A stretch of DNA of 64,000 bases from Turritopsis dohrnii (GCA_027922465.2 BQMF02000016.1:744001-808000); one strand, 5' to 3'; counted from the first letter of the stretch, positions 1-11,699 are shown. The notes: generated from the sequence alone by a model not told the origin. Numbers and translations are program-made.

Positions 1-1110
1 GTTGCAAACACCATCACTCGTTAATCGTTAATGAGACCGACATAGATTTCGTAGACTGCTGATTTCCATTGTATCGCCTGGCTTATTTGCCGATTACCCC
101 ACGCTGATATCAAATGATAGCCAATTTTCATACTTATCCGAAATAACTATGATTTTAACGTTGGAAGGGAGTTAACGGCTCTTGATATGTTTATTCGGTC
201 GCACAAAGTGGAAAGCGAGGAGCTCTCTAATACACCTTTTGAATCGTTCCAACAGTATTCCGATAGACTGTAAACAAGACTTTGCTGATAAATTTACTAT
301 GTGGCTTTATGAAAGATGCCCGCCCCGTTTTCAAAATCAAACTAAGTGGATATGTCGGTGTTTTTTACACTTTTGGCAAAAACGTGACAGCTTTTTTTTG
401 TCAAAAACAGTTTTTTTGGTCTCAATTAAAAATAAATGGGCATTTTAAAATGAAAAGTTCCATAAAGACGCAAAATAGGATGGCATATATGTTTTTTTTT
501 CCTGCGAGCAGAGAAAGATCAGATATTCCAGAAATGCCGAATTTTTGTTTCAGTCAGTTGTGAGACTTACACAGCTATTAAGAAGGGAAATATACTATTT
601 CCTTATAGTCTAGTACCTCAATATTTGAATTTTCACTGAAGAGCACTTTTGGATCAACCATTCCAATATCAAGCTAGTATACAATCAGAGAAAATTCGAA
701 AGTTTTATCTTATTTCATTCAACATCAGACCTCCTTAGTGTATAAAAAGTATCCAACTTTCATAAATAGGTATCATAGAGTAGTATAAGACCATTTCAGG
801 TTATCAAGAGTCGTGAAGGATCGACGATTCCTTGTCAAACCCCTAACACATGACACAAAGAAAGTTTTGATTTATTGCTTTAAGGAAGATTTTGTTTTAG
901 TCGTTTTAATTGGAACTATATATAAGAGAAAAACACATATATTTAAATGATAAGATTTTATGATATCGTTTAAAGAGCAATATGGGATCTCTTATTCCAA
1001 AAAGAAAACATTCGAAATTTGAAAAAAATTAGAGCGCTTTTCAACTTTTAAGATTGAAAAAAATAAAAACTGAACGTAAGTTCTGAAGAGTGTGAATAAA
1101 CATTATTGGA
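1..1110. other. No gene recognised; AT-rich flank
   Basis: Short open frames near 182-563 have no recognisable domain and no splice-linked partners. Bases about 345-385 resemble, in reverse, bases 4343-4400 (a shared stretch around 'cggtgttttttacac'), so this is probably repeat-derived. I see nothing else that can be named. Confidence 0.5.
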
Positions 1111-1119
1111 CACTGCTTA

Positions 1120-1640
1120 GGGACTGTTCACAAATAACGTCAACTGTTAGGGGGGAGGGGGGGGTTATACTAAAGTTGACGCTGGTTGACGGGGGAGGGG
1201 GGGAGGGGATGTGATACTAGTTGACGTCAACCCACACAATTTTGCAGAACCTTGATTTTTCTAATTAAGTAAAAGTTTCTTATGAAAATGTTAACACTGA
1301 ATGTGATCTTGATGTGGTCCGTGATGCACGAACGTAAAACAATAAGCACAGATGGAGTTTGATCAGAGAAAAATTACACGAAGATCATTTCAAATATTTT
1401 CACGTCTTATTAAAAATGCGTAAGAAACTAACATACAAAAGGACAAGTGGGGTGGATGGAGGTTGTTTTTTTTTTTTGTTTTTTGTTTGTTTTTTTTTTG
1501 GGGGGGGGGGGGGGGGTCTTCTCAAACGATGACGTCAACTGAGGGGGAGGGGGCAACGCAAAGTTGACGCAGGTTGACAGAGGGGGGAGGGGGGGTCAAA
1601 AATCTTGAAAAAATGGTTGACGTCATTTGTGAACAATCCC
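1120..1640. mobile_element. Harbinger-like MITE with TTA target duplication
   Basis: The ends form an inverted repeat of about 25 bases: the left end reads GGGACTGTTCACAAATAACG and the right end reads, in reverse complement, GGGATTGTTCACAAATGACG. TTA flanks both sides (1117-1119 and 1641-1643), matching the three-base TWA duplication of PIF/Harbinger elements. There is no coding sequence inside. The interior has G-rich blocks, a T-rich run and a 17-base G run near 1500, plus several 'gttgacg' repeats. Assignment to the superfamily rests on the duplication length and TIR only. Confidence 0.7.
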
Positions 1641-1754
1641 TTAGTGTACTCTTGCGAGCACTTGAGGATAAGAAATTCCAAATTCAAAATAGTCTCTGAA
1701 CAAAATGTAAAAGAAACTGTAGCAGCTAAACATATTGAAATCAAACTAATATAT

Positions 1755-2770
1755 AAACTAGCATGTAGCTTTAGCTAAAAATGCCCCCGCTCTCAAGCAT
1801 TCCAATTTGTACACACAGCAAGCTATACATTGCAAGCTATACAACGGAAACAAAAACAAAGAAAAATTTGTTAGTTTTTGTTATCTTTTGGTCCTATGTC
1901 ACACTGATGCTAATTTATACCTTTCAAAAAGTGTAATTAAGGCTTAACAAGTAATATCAGAAAGTATTGGCTACAAACAAAAGAAATGTGTGAACTGAAA
2001 CCATGATAAGTATTTTATAATAATCAAAATAAGATAAACATTTGTTAAAGAAGTTCTGTAAGAGCCAAAAAAAAGAAAAGAAACTTTTTCAAGAAAAAAA
2101 TTAAAGCAAAAAATCCATTAGAAATTTACGTTTCAAACTTTGGTTCGAAACAAGAAATGGCCAAAGTTTACATAAAAAACAAGAAAAAAATATCAGAAGG
2201 TTTTATTGATCATGATCACACCAGATTTGGAGGACAAAAAAGGAAAACACGAAGAACGACAATTTGTAGGCTTTCTTGCATACACAGAAATCCAATTAAA
2301 ATCTTTTTAAGGCAAGATCTGCCAAAAATCAGTGCATTGAATAAAATTTATCGAACGAAAGATTATTTTGAGCTAAAACATATACAAAACTAAAATGTTG
2401 TTGGCAAAATTTCAGATTTCAAGCTGTGCTTCAAAATCCTAGTCGTTCACTTCACTAAAACAACACAAAAGTAATATGAAAAATGTCTAAGCAATTTTAG
2501 CATACGAACTTCCTAAATAACATAGTATAATATAATAATAAATTAGGAAAGAGATACGACAAAACATTCCACTTACAGTACCATGCTTTGAAACGGGAAA
2601 AAAAGAAAAGTCAGCTAATTAATTGTATTCCACCGTGTAACGTCAACACAAAAGTTGGAAGATGATGTTGATGATGATGATGATGATGATTAATAACGAA
2701 ATTGGAACCTATCTCGTGAAACTACTATGCCTCCTTGCTCGCTTACGTCCGCTGCGGGGGCAATAAAATA
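1755..2770 (-). repeat. Dispersed ~1 kb repeat, copy 1
   Basis: The segment from 'actagcatgtagctttagct' to the 'gcgggggcaataaaat' end recurs in reverse orientation at about 59220-60365 and, interrupted, at about 46130-47575. All three share a GATGAT-rich or ATCATC-rich stretch and the 'gcccccgc' motif near an end. A 78-codon open frame at 2157-2393 lies within the repeat and is not supported as a gene. The family is unassigned. Confidence 0.65.
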
Positions 2771-2932
2771 AAATAAAATCGAATGAGGCTGTCATACAAA
2801 TCATGATCCAAGAGCATTTGATCGTTAATTTCGACATAAGTGTCGTGTCATATATTTCGTCGGGGAAAACCAATACTTCTATAGGTAAAATGTCAACTTT
2901 TTTAAATTTCAGGTTTCTCAATCTTACCAATT

Positions 2933-4090
2933 TCAAATAATTTCTTTAAAATATTTTTCTTCCGCCATGATAACATGCCCCCAAGTATCTGACATTGCAC
3001 CATCGTAAATACCTTTTTCAATTAACTTCAGGAAGAATAAGAGCTCAGCAGTTGCGCCTGTGATTACTGTTGCGAAGGACGGGACATCGACGAAATCAAA
3101 AATTTTCACTTCTCCGTTTTCCGTTGGTTCCTCTTCAAAGACGTTAATTTCTTCATCGATCTTGATTGCATCAGCTTTTGAAGTTTTAGAACAGGAATCG
3201 AAACTTAACACAAGACAATAACCACAATCACAGAGATATTTTTGAAGCAAAACATCTTTTCCCTTCTGGTAAACAAGCAGATGCTGCTTCATACATTGTT
3301 AAATGACGTGCCCATCTCTTTCATTTTCAAAACGCTTTATAGCAATTTCATCAGCAGTAAGATGTGTGTAACTGTTTTCTGGTTTCTTTGCCGAGAGATA
3401 GTCGACAACCGTTTCGCTATTTAAAAAAACACATCTTTGGTGATGATATCATGCCTGAGAATGTTTTTGGCACCAAAGCTAGACATTGCGTCGATAACGC
3501 CCTTACCATGCCCTGATGCTCCGTAGGTCCTAATTATTTTCAAGTCAAATTCATCTGAAAGCTCCTGATAAAGATGGAAGGCGTATCTGTTTTTGTATTG
3601 GGATGGAGCGTTGTCGCTTTGGATCCAAAGATCTTCTTCCTTGATATTGTATTTCCCAATTATGTTTCTGATGACAGAGTCTACAAACTGTGGATCATGT
3701 TTGGTTTTATAGCTTCAATGAGAACCAATGATGGAACAGTGTAAGGTAAATTGTTTCCCAGAGAAATGAGCCGATTGTGCTTCATGTTTCGGTCTTAGAG
3801 AGAGATTTTGGGAAAAATCGAGCTGAATGTATTTTCCTGTGTAGTTTTCCTTTAGTAAAGGAAATACAGATGAAACATTATCAACATATGTGCGTAACCA
3901 TAAGAATGTTTTCAGTTTTCTTGTGAACTTTTTTCTTTTCAATCAGTTCTTTGTCTTCGATGTGTGTATTATATGTGTGTATGTTTGCAGAGTGGTTTGA
4001 AATAACCGAATTTTTCAACCAAAAATCGTACACGGACTGATGGTCGATTTCCCTTGTTTCTGACCTTCTATCGGATTTTTTGTTCAACAT
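2933..4090 (-). pseudogene. Decayed transposase-like gene
   Basis: Reading the minus strand from about 4090 downward gives consecutive protein segments in different frames. About 3940-3715 contains LDFSQNLSLRPKHEAQSAHF; about 3700-3427 contains IQSDNAPSQYKNRYAFHLYQ and then RTYGASGHGKGVIDAMSSFG; 3427-3300 is followed by an in-frame TAA and then by the segment at 3292-2933. The SDNAPSQYKN core with an Asp-Asn pair and the following SGHGKG block look like the catalytic core of a mobile-element nuclease, but I cannot name the family. Stops and frame changes make it a pseudogene. An acidic stretch (about 3180-3120) precedes the C-terminus. Further remnant coding may extend to 2709. Confidence 0.6.
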
Positions 4091-4523
4091 TTGTTTAAGT
4101 AACTATGGTCGGTAGTCAAGTTTATGAGCAAGCCATTTTAAGAATCTTTCATCTTCAAGCATAGAACTAAATAAATAATTCCTTCCCTTCTATTATTTTT
4201 CAGAAGATTCTTAAGGTGTGATATAACACAAACGTTAAATTTTTGAGTGTAGTCAAGCCGTGTATTCAAGTTTTTGATTGCAGTTTCTAGGCGACAAAAT
4301 GTAGATGAGAAAACTGGAAATTTAGAAAGGTGGTCAAATTTTCACGTTTTTGCCGAAAGTGTAAAAAACACCGACCAATACACCTTTCCCAAATCCTTTT
4401 TTTATAAACATGAAAACGACGTTGAGTGTTGTAGATGAAGTTAACAGCAATAAAAGCAGTGCTGAGGGTATTTAAATGATTTGATATTGAACCTACAGGC
4501 AATGAAAATAGTAATGGTAATCT

Positions 4524-4640
4524 TATTATACTAATCCGCGTGTGTGCATCCCACTTTTAATTTAGATAGTGTTTGTTTTTTTTGTTTTTTAATAGTCAAA
4601 ATCTTCTTGATCGTGGTCATTTTTTCGTTACTTACTCGTA
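4524..4640 (-). repeat. 3' end of the RTE-type LINE copy
   Basis: This stretch, starting at 'attatactaatccgcg' on the plus strand, matches a second copy at 5388-5496 and lies just downstream of the LINE coding remnant on the minus strand. The shared sequence looks like the 3' untranslated tail of the LINE. Confidence 0.5.
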
Positions 4641-4658
4641 CTTGCGTCTTTAGCCGAA

Positions 4659-5262
4659 TCATCTTCTCGACGACTGCCGGCGTTCAAGTCCATGCGGATG
4701 ATCATGTCCCTTTCGGTTCAACACATCCTTATAGAATTGGTCTTTTGTGCGTTGCAGGTACTTCAAAACTTTATCTTCAAGCGTCCCATTTGGTCGCCCA
4801 GGTTTCGCTCTTTTGTTGACATTAAAGAGAAGCTTTTTGTCAGACATCGATTTGACTGACGCGCTAGGTGTCTTAGGTAGCTTGCTTGTTGCTTGGCGAC
4901 ATATACACCAATTTCGGCCGTTTTGCAGAGCCGCAGAATCTCGTCATTTGCTTTAACATAACGATAATCTACCGTTTTGGTTCCGTTTCTCACAAGCTTT
5001 TGCAACATACGAACATACGTGGAGTTGACTCTTCTCATCTGCGCTGGGGTAACGTTCTAGGTTTGACACGAATACGTGAGTCTGCTGCGGATTATGGAGT
5101 TGAGTATCAGCACTCTCGTCTTGAGGTAAATTTGGTAATTTGTAAGTTTTTTTATAATTTCGTAGAATTTTGCTTCGGCGATCGATATTCTCAAATCAAT
5201 CTCTGCATCACCAGTGCCTGGTTCATCATATTTGATCTCGTCACCCAGATAATTGACGATTA
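4659..5262 (-). pseudogene. 5'-truncated RTE-type LINE, reverse transcriptase C-terminal part
   Basis: The minus strand encodes the region after the reverse transcriptase palm: NYLGDEIKYDEPGTGDAEID, then RISIAEAKFYEIIKKL, then LILNSIIRSRLTYSCQT, then NVTPAQMRRVNSTYVRMLQK. This is the usual order 'YLG..I', 'I..RI..A', 'V.S.L.Y....W', '...R..' of non-LTR retrotransposon ends. The tryptophan codon expected after SCQT is a TAG at about 5054-5056. A frame change near 4840 moves the last part (AKPGRPNGTLEDKVLKYLQR) into another frame. The copy is dead and 5' truncated near 5262, where the repeat monomers begin. RTE versus CR1 placement is tentative. Confidence 0.7.
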
Positions 5263-6295
5263 GTATAATAGTACGCGGCGTGACGTCAGTTTTTTTATGA
5301 TCACGGGAATCATTGCATTGCATCCCCAATCGAAGGCGACGTTTTTGGGGAAATATCTCGAGAACCAATAAGGATAACTGACGTTTTTTATACTAATCCC
5401 CAATCGTGCATCCCACTTTTATCTTAGAGAGTGTTGTGTTTTTTTCAAATTTACGGTCAAAATCTTCTTAATCGTGGTCATTTTTTCGTTAGACCATTGA
5501 TAATTGACGGTTAGTATAATAGCACGGGGCGTGACATCAGTTTTTTATTATCACGGGGAATCAATGCATTGCATCCCCAATCGAACGAGACGTTTTTGGG
5601 AAAATATCTCAAGAACCAATGGAGATAACTGACGTTTTTTAGGGTTTGCGATACGGGTGATGGGGTGACGCAACATTTGGGTCTAAATTTAATTTAGTAC
5701 TACGGATATGACGTCATCAAAACCTTTGATCGACCATATCTTCGCAACGGTTGGTCGTAGCGAAACGATCCCTCACATTTTTTTGCTCAGTTTTTCAAGC
5801 TCTACAACACCAGTACACTTTCCAGTCCCGATTCCGTAATTGAAATTTTCGTTACGGGGTTCTCACACGGAAACAGGGGATTCTTGCACATCCGTTTCGA
5901 AATTAAAGGGGTAAAAAACTTTTACGCGAGATACTAGTCTTATTATACTAATTCGCGTTGTGCAAGACAACCAATAGAAATAACTGACGTTTTTTAAGGT
6001 CCGTGATAAGGGTGAAGGGGTGACTCAAGAATTGGGCCTAAATTAGTTTTGGTATTGCGGCTATGACGTCATCAAAATATTTGAACGAAGATATCTCTCT
6101 AACGGTTGATCGTAGCGAAACGATCCCTTACACTTTTTTGATCAGTTTTTCGAGCTCTATAACATGGGTACACTGTTGAATCGCTATTTTTTAATTAAAA
6201 TTTTTGTATCGGGGTTTACACACAGGGGCAACGCAGCACATCACTTTCGAAATTATTAGCCGTAAAAAACTTTTACGCGGGTTACTAGTTTTAAA
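5251..6295. repeat. Diverged tandem repeat monomers
   Basis: Several related units lie head to tail. Bases 5251-5390 and 5502-5640 share 'tagtataatag' and 'gcattgcatccccaatcga'. Bases 5635-5935 and 5985-6290 share 'atgacgtcatcaaaa', 'gtagcgaaacgatccct' and 'cttttacgcg'. A 110-base LINE 3' end copy (5388-5496) lies between them. A further unit occurs in reverse orientation at about 16740-16935. The units are non-coding. Confidence 0.75.
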
Positions 6296-6578
6296 ACTAA
6301 TGACGAGCAACGCTTATTGGATTTGCTGTTAATAATCAATATTCAACAACATGGGTAAGGTCACTGAAAGAGCTTCCATTATTCACTATCAATGAAATCC
6401 AAAAACATTGTTTAGAGAACGGTAAAGACACATGAAACAGCAACATTTAAAACACTACCAGGTCAAATAAAAGTGCCGGTGTTTCACAAAAATATCTTTA
6501 GATTGAATAATTATATACGATAGTTTTTTTATTTCTGATAAGAGGAATCTGTTAAGTATATTTTGGTGTATGATTCTG

Positions 6579-6986
6579 CTAAATTGGTTGAGTAGTAAAA
6601 AGGTAAGGAAATAAAATAAAAAAAGGTTGCATAATCTTACTGAATACTAATGACCTTGTGTTCAAAATGAGACAATTTTGTGGTTCATCATTAAAAGCAC
6701 CAATATCAGTTATTAGACTACTTTCATAATCATAATTCATTTCAGAATCGGATTCAATAACGCCCACTGAGGATGATTCAATTATTGTAGGTGTTCTTTT
6801 TTTAGGAGACTTTGGTACTCTAAGAAAATCATTGGTTTTTTGACCAAAACCATTCCGAACGTTTATGCCATTGACTTTAAAATAAAACTCACAAATGTAT
6901 TTTGTTTTCTGTCTATGGTTAAATGTATTGGTAGCCTCTTTCTTTTGATTTCTTATTGCTTTAATGCAACGCTTTTTGTCAAACAT
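6579..6986 (-). pseudogene. Possible THAP-domain fragment
   Basis: This is an unspliced 135-codon open frame. Residues about 30-58 (YICEFYFKVNGINVRNGFGQ then KTNDFLRVPKSP) resemble the second half of a THAP zinc finger, where C-x-x-H-F is followed by a short insertion and ends at 'VPs'. The His is replaced by Tyr here, so metal binding would be lost. An acidic Ser-rich stretch follows. THAP fingers are common in transposases such as P, Kolobok and Harbinger. It is probably a transposon remnant; a host gene exon cannot be excluded. Confidence 0.35.
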
Positions 6987-7169
6987 GGTCTTTGCTTAAT
7001 GTTTGGAATAATGATATGCCAGAGTTTTGACTTAAACTATCTTTTGTAGCCACTTTTACAACCAGGCATACAACAATGTTTTCTATGCCCACCACGCACT
7101 TGTCATACTTATCATATAAAGATAAAATTTCAAACCATGTACCTGGCTCTTTTCGATTTCACAAAGAAT

Positions 7170-7816
7170 TTTTATTTTAAGGTATGAGTAAGGGAAAAAA
7201 CGTGTTTTTGTTTTTTTATTAATTCTGTTGACAGGAATATGTTTATATCAAGTATGACACCTTTTTGGAAAACTTATTTACATCTCTAAATGCCCATGTT
7301 AAAAATTTGAGGTAAACTAAAAATTTAAATTTTAGAACGAGTCAAAAAAATGAACCTTGTTGTACAAAACTAAAAGAGCTTGGGGATTCAGATTTGGCTT
7401 ACCGAAAAGCTGAAGGATAGATCTAAAAACGCTTTTTTGCATCTTGTAATTTTGAACACAACAGGAGTTATACTCTTGCAAACGAAAAAAAAAAGGTTTT
7501 GGCGAAATTGAAAATAACTCTAAAAAATAATCTATTTGAGTAAAAACAAAAACAGCGTTTTTCACTCTATGTCTTGTGATTTTGAAAATGCAAAACACAT
7601 AAGTCAACGAGTACAACGAGGTTCGTTTTCTTTGACTCATTCTAAAATTTAAAATTTTTACTTTACCTCAAAATTTTTAACATGGACGTTTAGAGATGTA
7701 AATAAACTTTCCAAAAAGGTATCATACTTGATACAAACATATTCCTGTCAAAAAGATTAATTAAAAAACCAAAACAAGTTTTTTTCCCTTATTCACACCT
7801 TAAAAAAAAAGTTGAA
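7170..7816. repeat. Long inverted-repeat (foldback) element
   Basis: Bases about 7170-7341 and 7641-7816 are reverse complements over about 170 bases with mismatches. Shared blocks include 'ggaatatgtttatatcaagt', 'acatctctaaatgcccatg' and 'ttaaattttagaa'. The roughly 300-base spacer has no recognised gene; the open frame at 7332-7640 spans the inner ends of the arms and the spacer and is not supported. Confidence 0.75.
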
Positions 7817-8112
7817 ATAGACCTTTTTAAAAACCTTTACGTTTTTTATATTCTCTTTGATTTGATTTTACAAAAGATTTCTGGTACGAAACAGAAATTG
7901 CGTCGAAGACATTTTATTAAGTTAAAAAAAGTGGCATATGACATATGCTCTGGGTTGCTTACATTTTACAACACCGAGCCTCAATTTTCTGCTGAAAAAT
8001 TATTGCGCAACAAACTTCGGGAAAGGTGTATTGCAGCAAATACAATAAAAGATGTTTGTACAGTCACAGTCTGATAATTTGAGTGCGTGATAGTTCAAAC
8101 ATTCGGTTAATA

Positions 8113-8726
8113 AAGTGTTTTTGAAAACGTTGGCTTCGAAAATTATCATCGCAATTTTGGATGAGACATCCAATTTACTTTTATAAATTTTACATCGATG
8201 GAATCCTTTTTTGCTCATACTCGTGATGTTATTTTTGTAGGAAATGGAAAAGTAGAAGAAGAGAAAATCGAAAAATAAATTTGGAAAAATCACTAAATCC
8301 TTAACGATCCATAAAGATGTTAAACAATAAGATCAATTTCCGAAAACAAAAACAGTTATGTAACAACTTTTATCGCTTTCACTTTAACAAAGCCAATGTT
8401 ATGAACACTTGAAAAAAAATTTACGTAAGCAATTATTTTAATTGAAAGTCTCAGATGCCACATAACGGCATAAAAGATTTTGCACCTTAAAGAATAAAGA
8501 TACGTTGTTAACTTTTGTCTTAACTGATCGTTAAGAAATCAATGCGTTTTTCCAAACTTATTTTTCGATTTTCTTTTCTTATAATTTTCCATTTCCTACA
8601 AAAATTACATCACGAGAAAGACCGAAAAGTAAGGATTCCATCAATATAAAATTTATAAAAGTTAATTCGATATTTTCTTCAAAAATGCGAGGGGAATTTT
8701 TGTAGCCAGCGTTTTAAAACACACTG
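8113..8726. mobile_element. TA-duplicating MITE, family A, copy 1
   Basis: The element ends in '...ttttaaaacacactg' followed by TA, and starts after TA with 'aagtgtttttgaaaac'. It is largely palindromic: 'tagaagaagagaaaatcgaa' near 8250 is repeated in inverted form near 8570. Related copies are at 10041-10412, about 28925-29341 and 34437-35627. It has no coding capacity. The TA duplication and 'cagtgtg' termini fit Tc1/mariner-type MITEs. Confidence 0.7.
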
Positions 8727-8812
8727 TATGATAAAATTATTCTCGGCAGACATGATTAATTAAATTATTTTTTGTCCACTGTTTTCAAATTATCGAAATT
8801 CAACTGTATGTA

Positions 8813-9651
8813 CATTGTGTTCCGGAGAATTTCTGTCTGAGATATTAACAGCCCATAACTTTTCACACCTATATCAGATTTCAGCGATTTTTACTCCATT
8901 TGATAGGACTTTATTTAAAGATTTTAAAAATATACATTTTGTTCTTCAAAACCTTCTATTTTGGAAACAATTAAGGATTTTACCATGAAAAAATCTAATT
9001 ATCTTCTTAATGGTTAATTGACACATCTTTCAATAACAGCTATCAAAGGTCATTATAAAAAACAATAACAAGTCAAGTGGCTGTAAAACATAAAAGTCAT
9101 TAAAAACAAAATTTTAAGCTGTCTCGACATGTCCCCCGTTTCTCTGGACACAGCGATTTGTTTTTGTTTTCATTTAATAAAAAGCGGCGAATAGAATTTT
9201 GATTTTGTCTAAGATTATTTGCTGCGTCAACAATTTTACGTCTCAACTCTGACAGACTCTGGATCTCAGTGGAAAAGCTTTTTGTAGCAACTAAAGATTG
9301 CTCATATATAATATACAAAATTTTGTAGAAGTCCCCGTCTCACAATTTTTAACTTTGTGATAAGATATTAATTTTAGTGTGTTCATTAACACCACAGCAT
9401 GTTTTTAATAAATAAAAGAATAATTGCACGTAAAAAGTTACTTTTATTATCCATTTAGGAATTAGTGACCGTGACAGCTAAAAGAAATCCTATTTACTTC
9501 AAAAGTTTTGGTCTAAATTATTTGAAATATAGGTTTTTAAAATCCTTGAAAGAAATGCTATCGAATGGTGTAAAAATCGCTAAAATCTGATATATGTGTG
9601 AAAAATTATAGCTTGTTAAACTCTCAGACCGAAATTCTCTGGAACACACTG
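8813..9651. mobile_element. TA-duplicating MITE, family B, copy 1
   Basis: The termini form an inverted repeat of about 85 bases. The left arm 'ccggagaatttctgtctgag' matches the right arm 'ctcagaccgaaattctctgg' in reverse, and further in, 'atatcagatttcagcgattt' matches 'aaatcgctaaaatctgatat'. TA flanks both ends. A second 833-base copy is at 34637-35469. Small open frames such as 9100-9318 are not supported. Confidence 0.8.
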
Positions 9652-9653
9652 TA

Positions 9654-10550
9654 CAGTGTGTATCAAAAAGTTGATGTTGTTACAGTATGCATCAAAAAAA
9701 AGATTTTCGAACGCATTGTTTTGCTAAATAGTTATTAATATCTTGTAATTCTTATATCTTGAGAAAGCTTATTTTAGATCTAACCCAATATATAAATTTA
9801 AAGTTTTATTACCCTCATTAATTTCTTAAAGACCAATCACTCGTATTTACAATAGAAATCTCTTTCTGACACAAAAGAATTCATTAACAAAACTTTACAA
9901 CAGATTAACGTAAATTGTTCAGGGAATTTAATTTCCAAAAAGATTACTATCAAATGAAAAGGCTGTAAAGTAAGAACAAAGAGCAGTTTCATCATTAACA
10001 CTCTAAGTTAATTGAAAAAATATTTTCAGAATAAATTATACAGTGTGCTTCAAAAATTTGCAACAAAAACATCACCGCAGTTTTTAAAGCAAATTTATTC
10101 TTATAAATTTCATATCGATGAAATCCATATTTTTTGGTCTTTCTCGTGATGTAACTTTTGTAAGAAATGGAAAAGTAGAAGAAGAGAAAATCGGAAAATA
10201 AGTTTAATTAATTGATCGTTAAGAAATTAATGAGTTTTTCCAAACTTACTTTTTCGATTTTTTCTTCTTCTTTCTTTCCATTTCCTACAAATATGTCATG
10301 GAAATGATAAAAAGATGAGGATTCCATTGATATAAAATTTATCAGACCCAATTGGATATTCACTTTAAACTTGCAGTAATATTTTTTGTTGCCAGTATTT
10401 TGAAACACGCTGTATATTTGGATAAGTCTAAACAAAAAAGCTTTCTCCAGATATAAAAATTGCAAAATATTAATATATATTTGGCAAAACAAAATGCGTT
10501 CGAGAATCTTTAACAAAATTTTTGGATGCATACTGTAACAACATGGTCCA
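9654..10550. mobile_element. Inverted-repeat element split by a family A MITE
   Basis: Bases about 9673-9800 and 10413-10548 are reverse complements ('gttgttacagtatgcatc' to 'gatgcatactgtaacaac', and 'cgaacgcattgttttg' to 'caaaacaaaatgcgttcg'). A complete family A MITE (10041-10412) sits inside, directly next to the right arm. The left end begins immediately after the TA that closes the family B element. Confidence 0.65.
10041..10412. mobile_element. TA-duplicating MITE, family A, copy 2
   Basis: Starts after TA with 'cagtgtgcttcaaaaatttg' and ends with 'ttttgaaacacgctg' before TA. It has the same palindromic core as copy 1 ('tagaagaagagaaaatcgga' and its inverse). It is nested in the 9654-10550 element. 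Confidence 0.75.
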
Positions 10551-10640
10551 TCCAGTAAAACAATCAATAACACGAAAACCAGCTGAGAAATTTTATTTAA
10601 GACAAACCCTCATAACAAATTGAAGATAGGAAATGCTCAC

Positions 10641-11676
10641 CAAAATTTCCTGCCGAAGTTCTGAGAACAGCAACATGGGTTTATTCAAATTAATTTTGAC
10701 ATAATTGTTTTCATTAACTGTTTTAATTTTCCCGACTGGATACAAATCTGAAAAAAAGAGATTTGGTATGATTGTTTTGGTATGTAACTGAGTTATATAA
10801 AGTATGCGATGTAAAATAACGCTTTTTGTATGTATCTTACCAAAATGCCCATAAAGAACGAACACAATCTATGGAGGCTGTATTATCTGTATTACGGGTG
10901 TATTGCGATGTATTATCACAGTGGGTTTTAAAACTGCCAGGTACCTAAGAATGCTAGAAATGGTAGGAGCTAATATTGTAAATATCATTACACGATCTAT
11001 TATCTTCTATTATCTTTGGTAGATATCACATACTTGAAGAAGAGTTTCTAAAGTATGAATAGCCTCACTATCGAAGAACTGTGGCAAAAGAAACGACCGA
11101 ATATGGAGTATAATGGAAACTGTCCTTTTAATACTGGAATGATGAATTTTAAGTGATGTGCTTTAGCAAACACCTTCATATAATTTAAATATATACTATA
11201 CTCTCCCTCTACCTGCGTTCGGGGAAATTTTTTTAATAGAGTTTTGAGCATAAAATATTCCTTTTACTTCTTTAGCTGAGTTCTCACTTTGAAAACTAAG
11301 CCACAAACCTCATGTTCCGGTAAAACAACTGAAAAAGTCATCCAGGCAATAATTGCAAATCGTGATTTTCAGTTCATCCAAATTTTCGTTGCGGCTGAGC
11401 AAACTTGCATTTGGTTGGACGAAGCAATCCTACTAAACTGGGAGCTTTATCATTTTGAGCCATCGAATAAATAAAACTGCGCAAATTGGCCAGCCAGAAA
11501 TTGCGAACTGAACTTAAACCAAAGCCGGTGCAGTTTTTACATCACACCGATTTTTACATTAACAACTGGAAACCAAAAATGAAAAAAAATACAACAATCT
11601 TTAGATATATATTTGCAAAAGTCTTACCAATGCTCCATGCTAACCCAAGTGACATCAAAAGTAATATTACTTTCAT
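10641..11676 (-). pseudogene. NIDO-family gene copy 2, exons 1-3 only
   Basis: Three exons on the minus strand match the first three exons of the complete gene at 32526-18578. They are exon 1 at 11676-11628 (signal peptide MKVILLLMSLGLAWSI), exon 2 at 11308-11213 (ending NSIKKISPNA) and exon 3 at 10747-10641 (LYPVGKIKTVNENNYVKINL, then NKPMLLFSELRQEIL). Phases agree: exons 1 and 2 end one base into a codon and exon 3 ends on a codon boundary. Exon 3 is the N-terminal strand set of the NIDO domain. No matching exon 4 (NIDO core), linker or membrane exon was found between 10.6 kb and the left edge, where MITEs are stacked, so the copy is probably truncated. If exons lie outside the window it could still be active. 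Confidence 0.6.
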
Positions 11677-11699
11677 TTTTGACAAATCATCCAAGTGAT

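Noticed and set aside
182..563. Two overlapping small genes
   Set aside because: No domain, no splice partners, and a similar stretch occurs inverted at 4.3 kb, which suggests repeat-derived chance frames.
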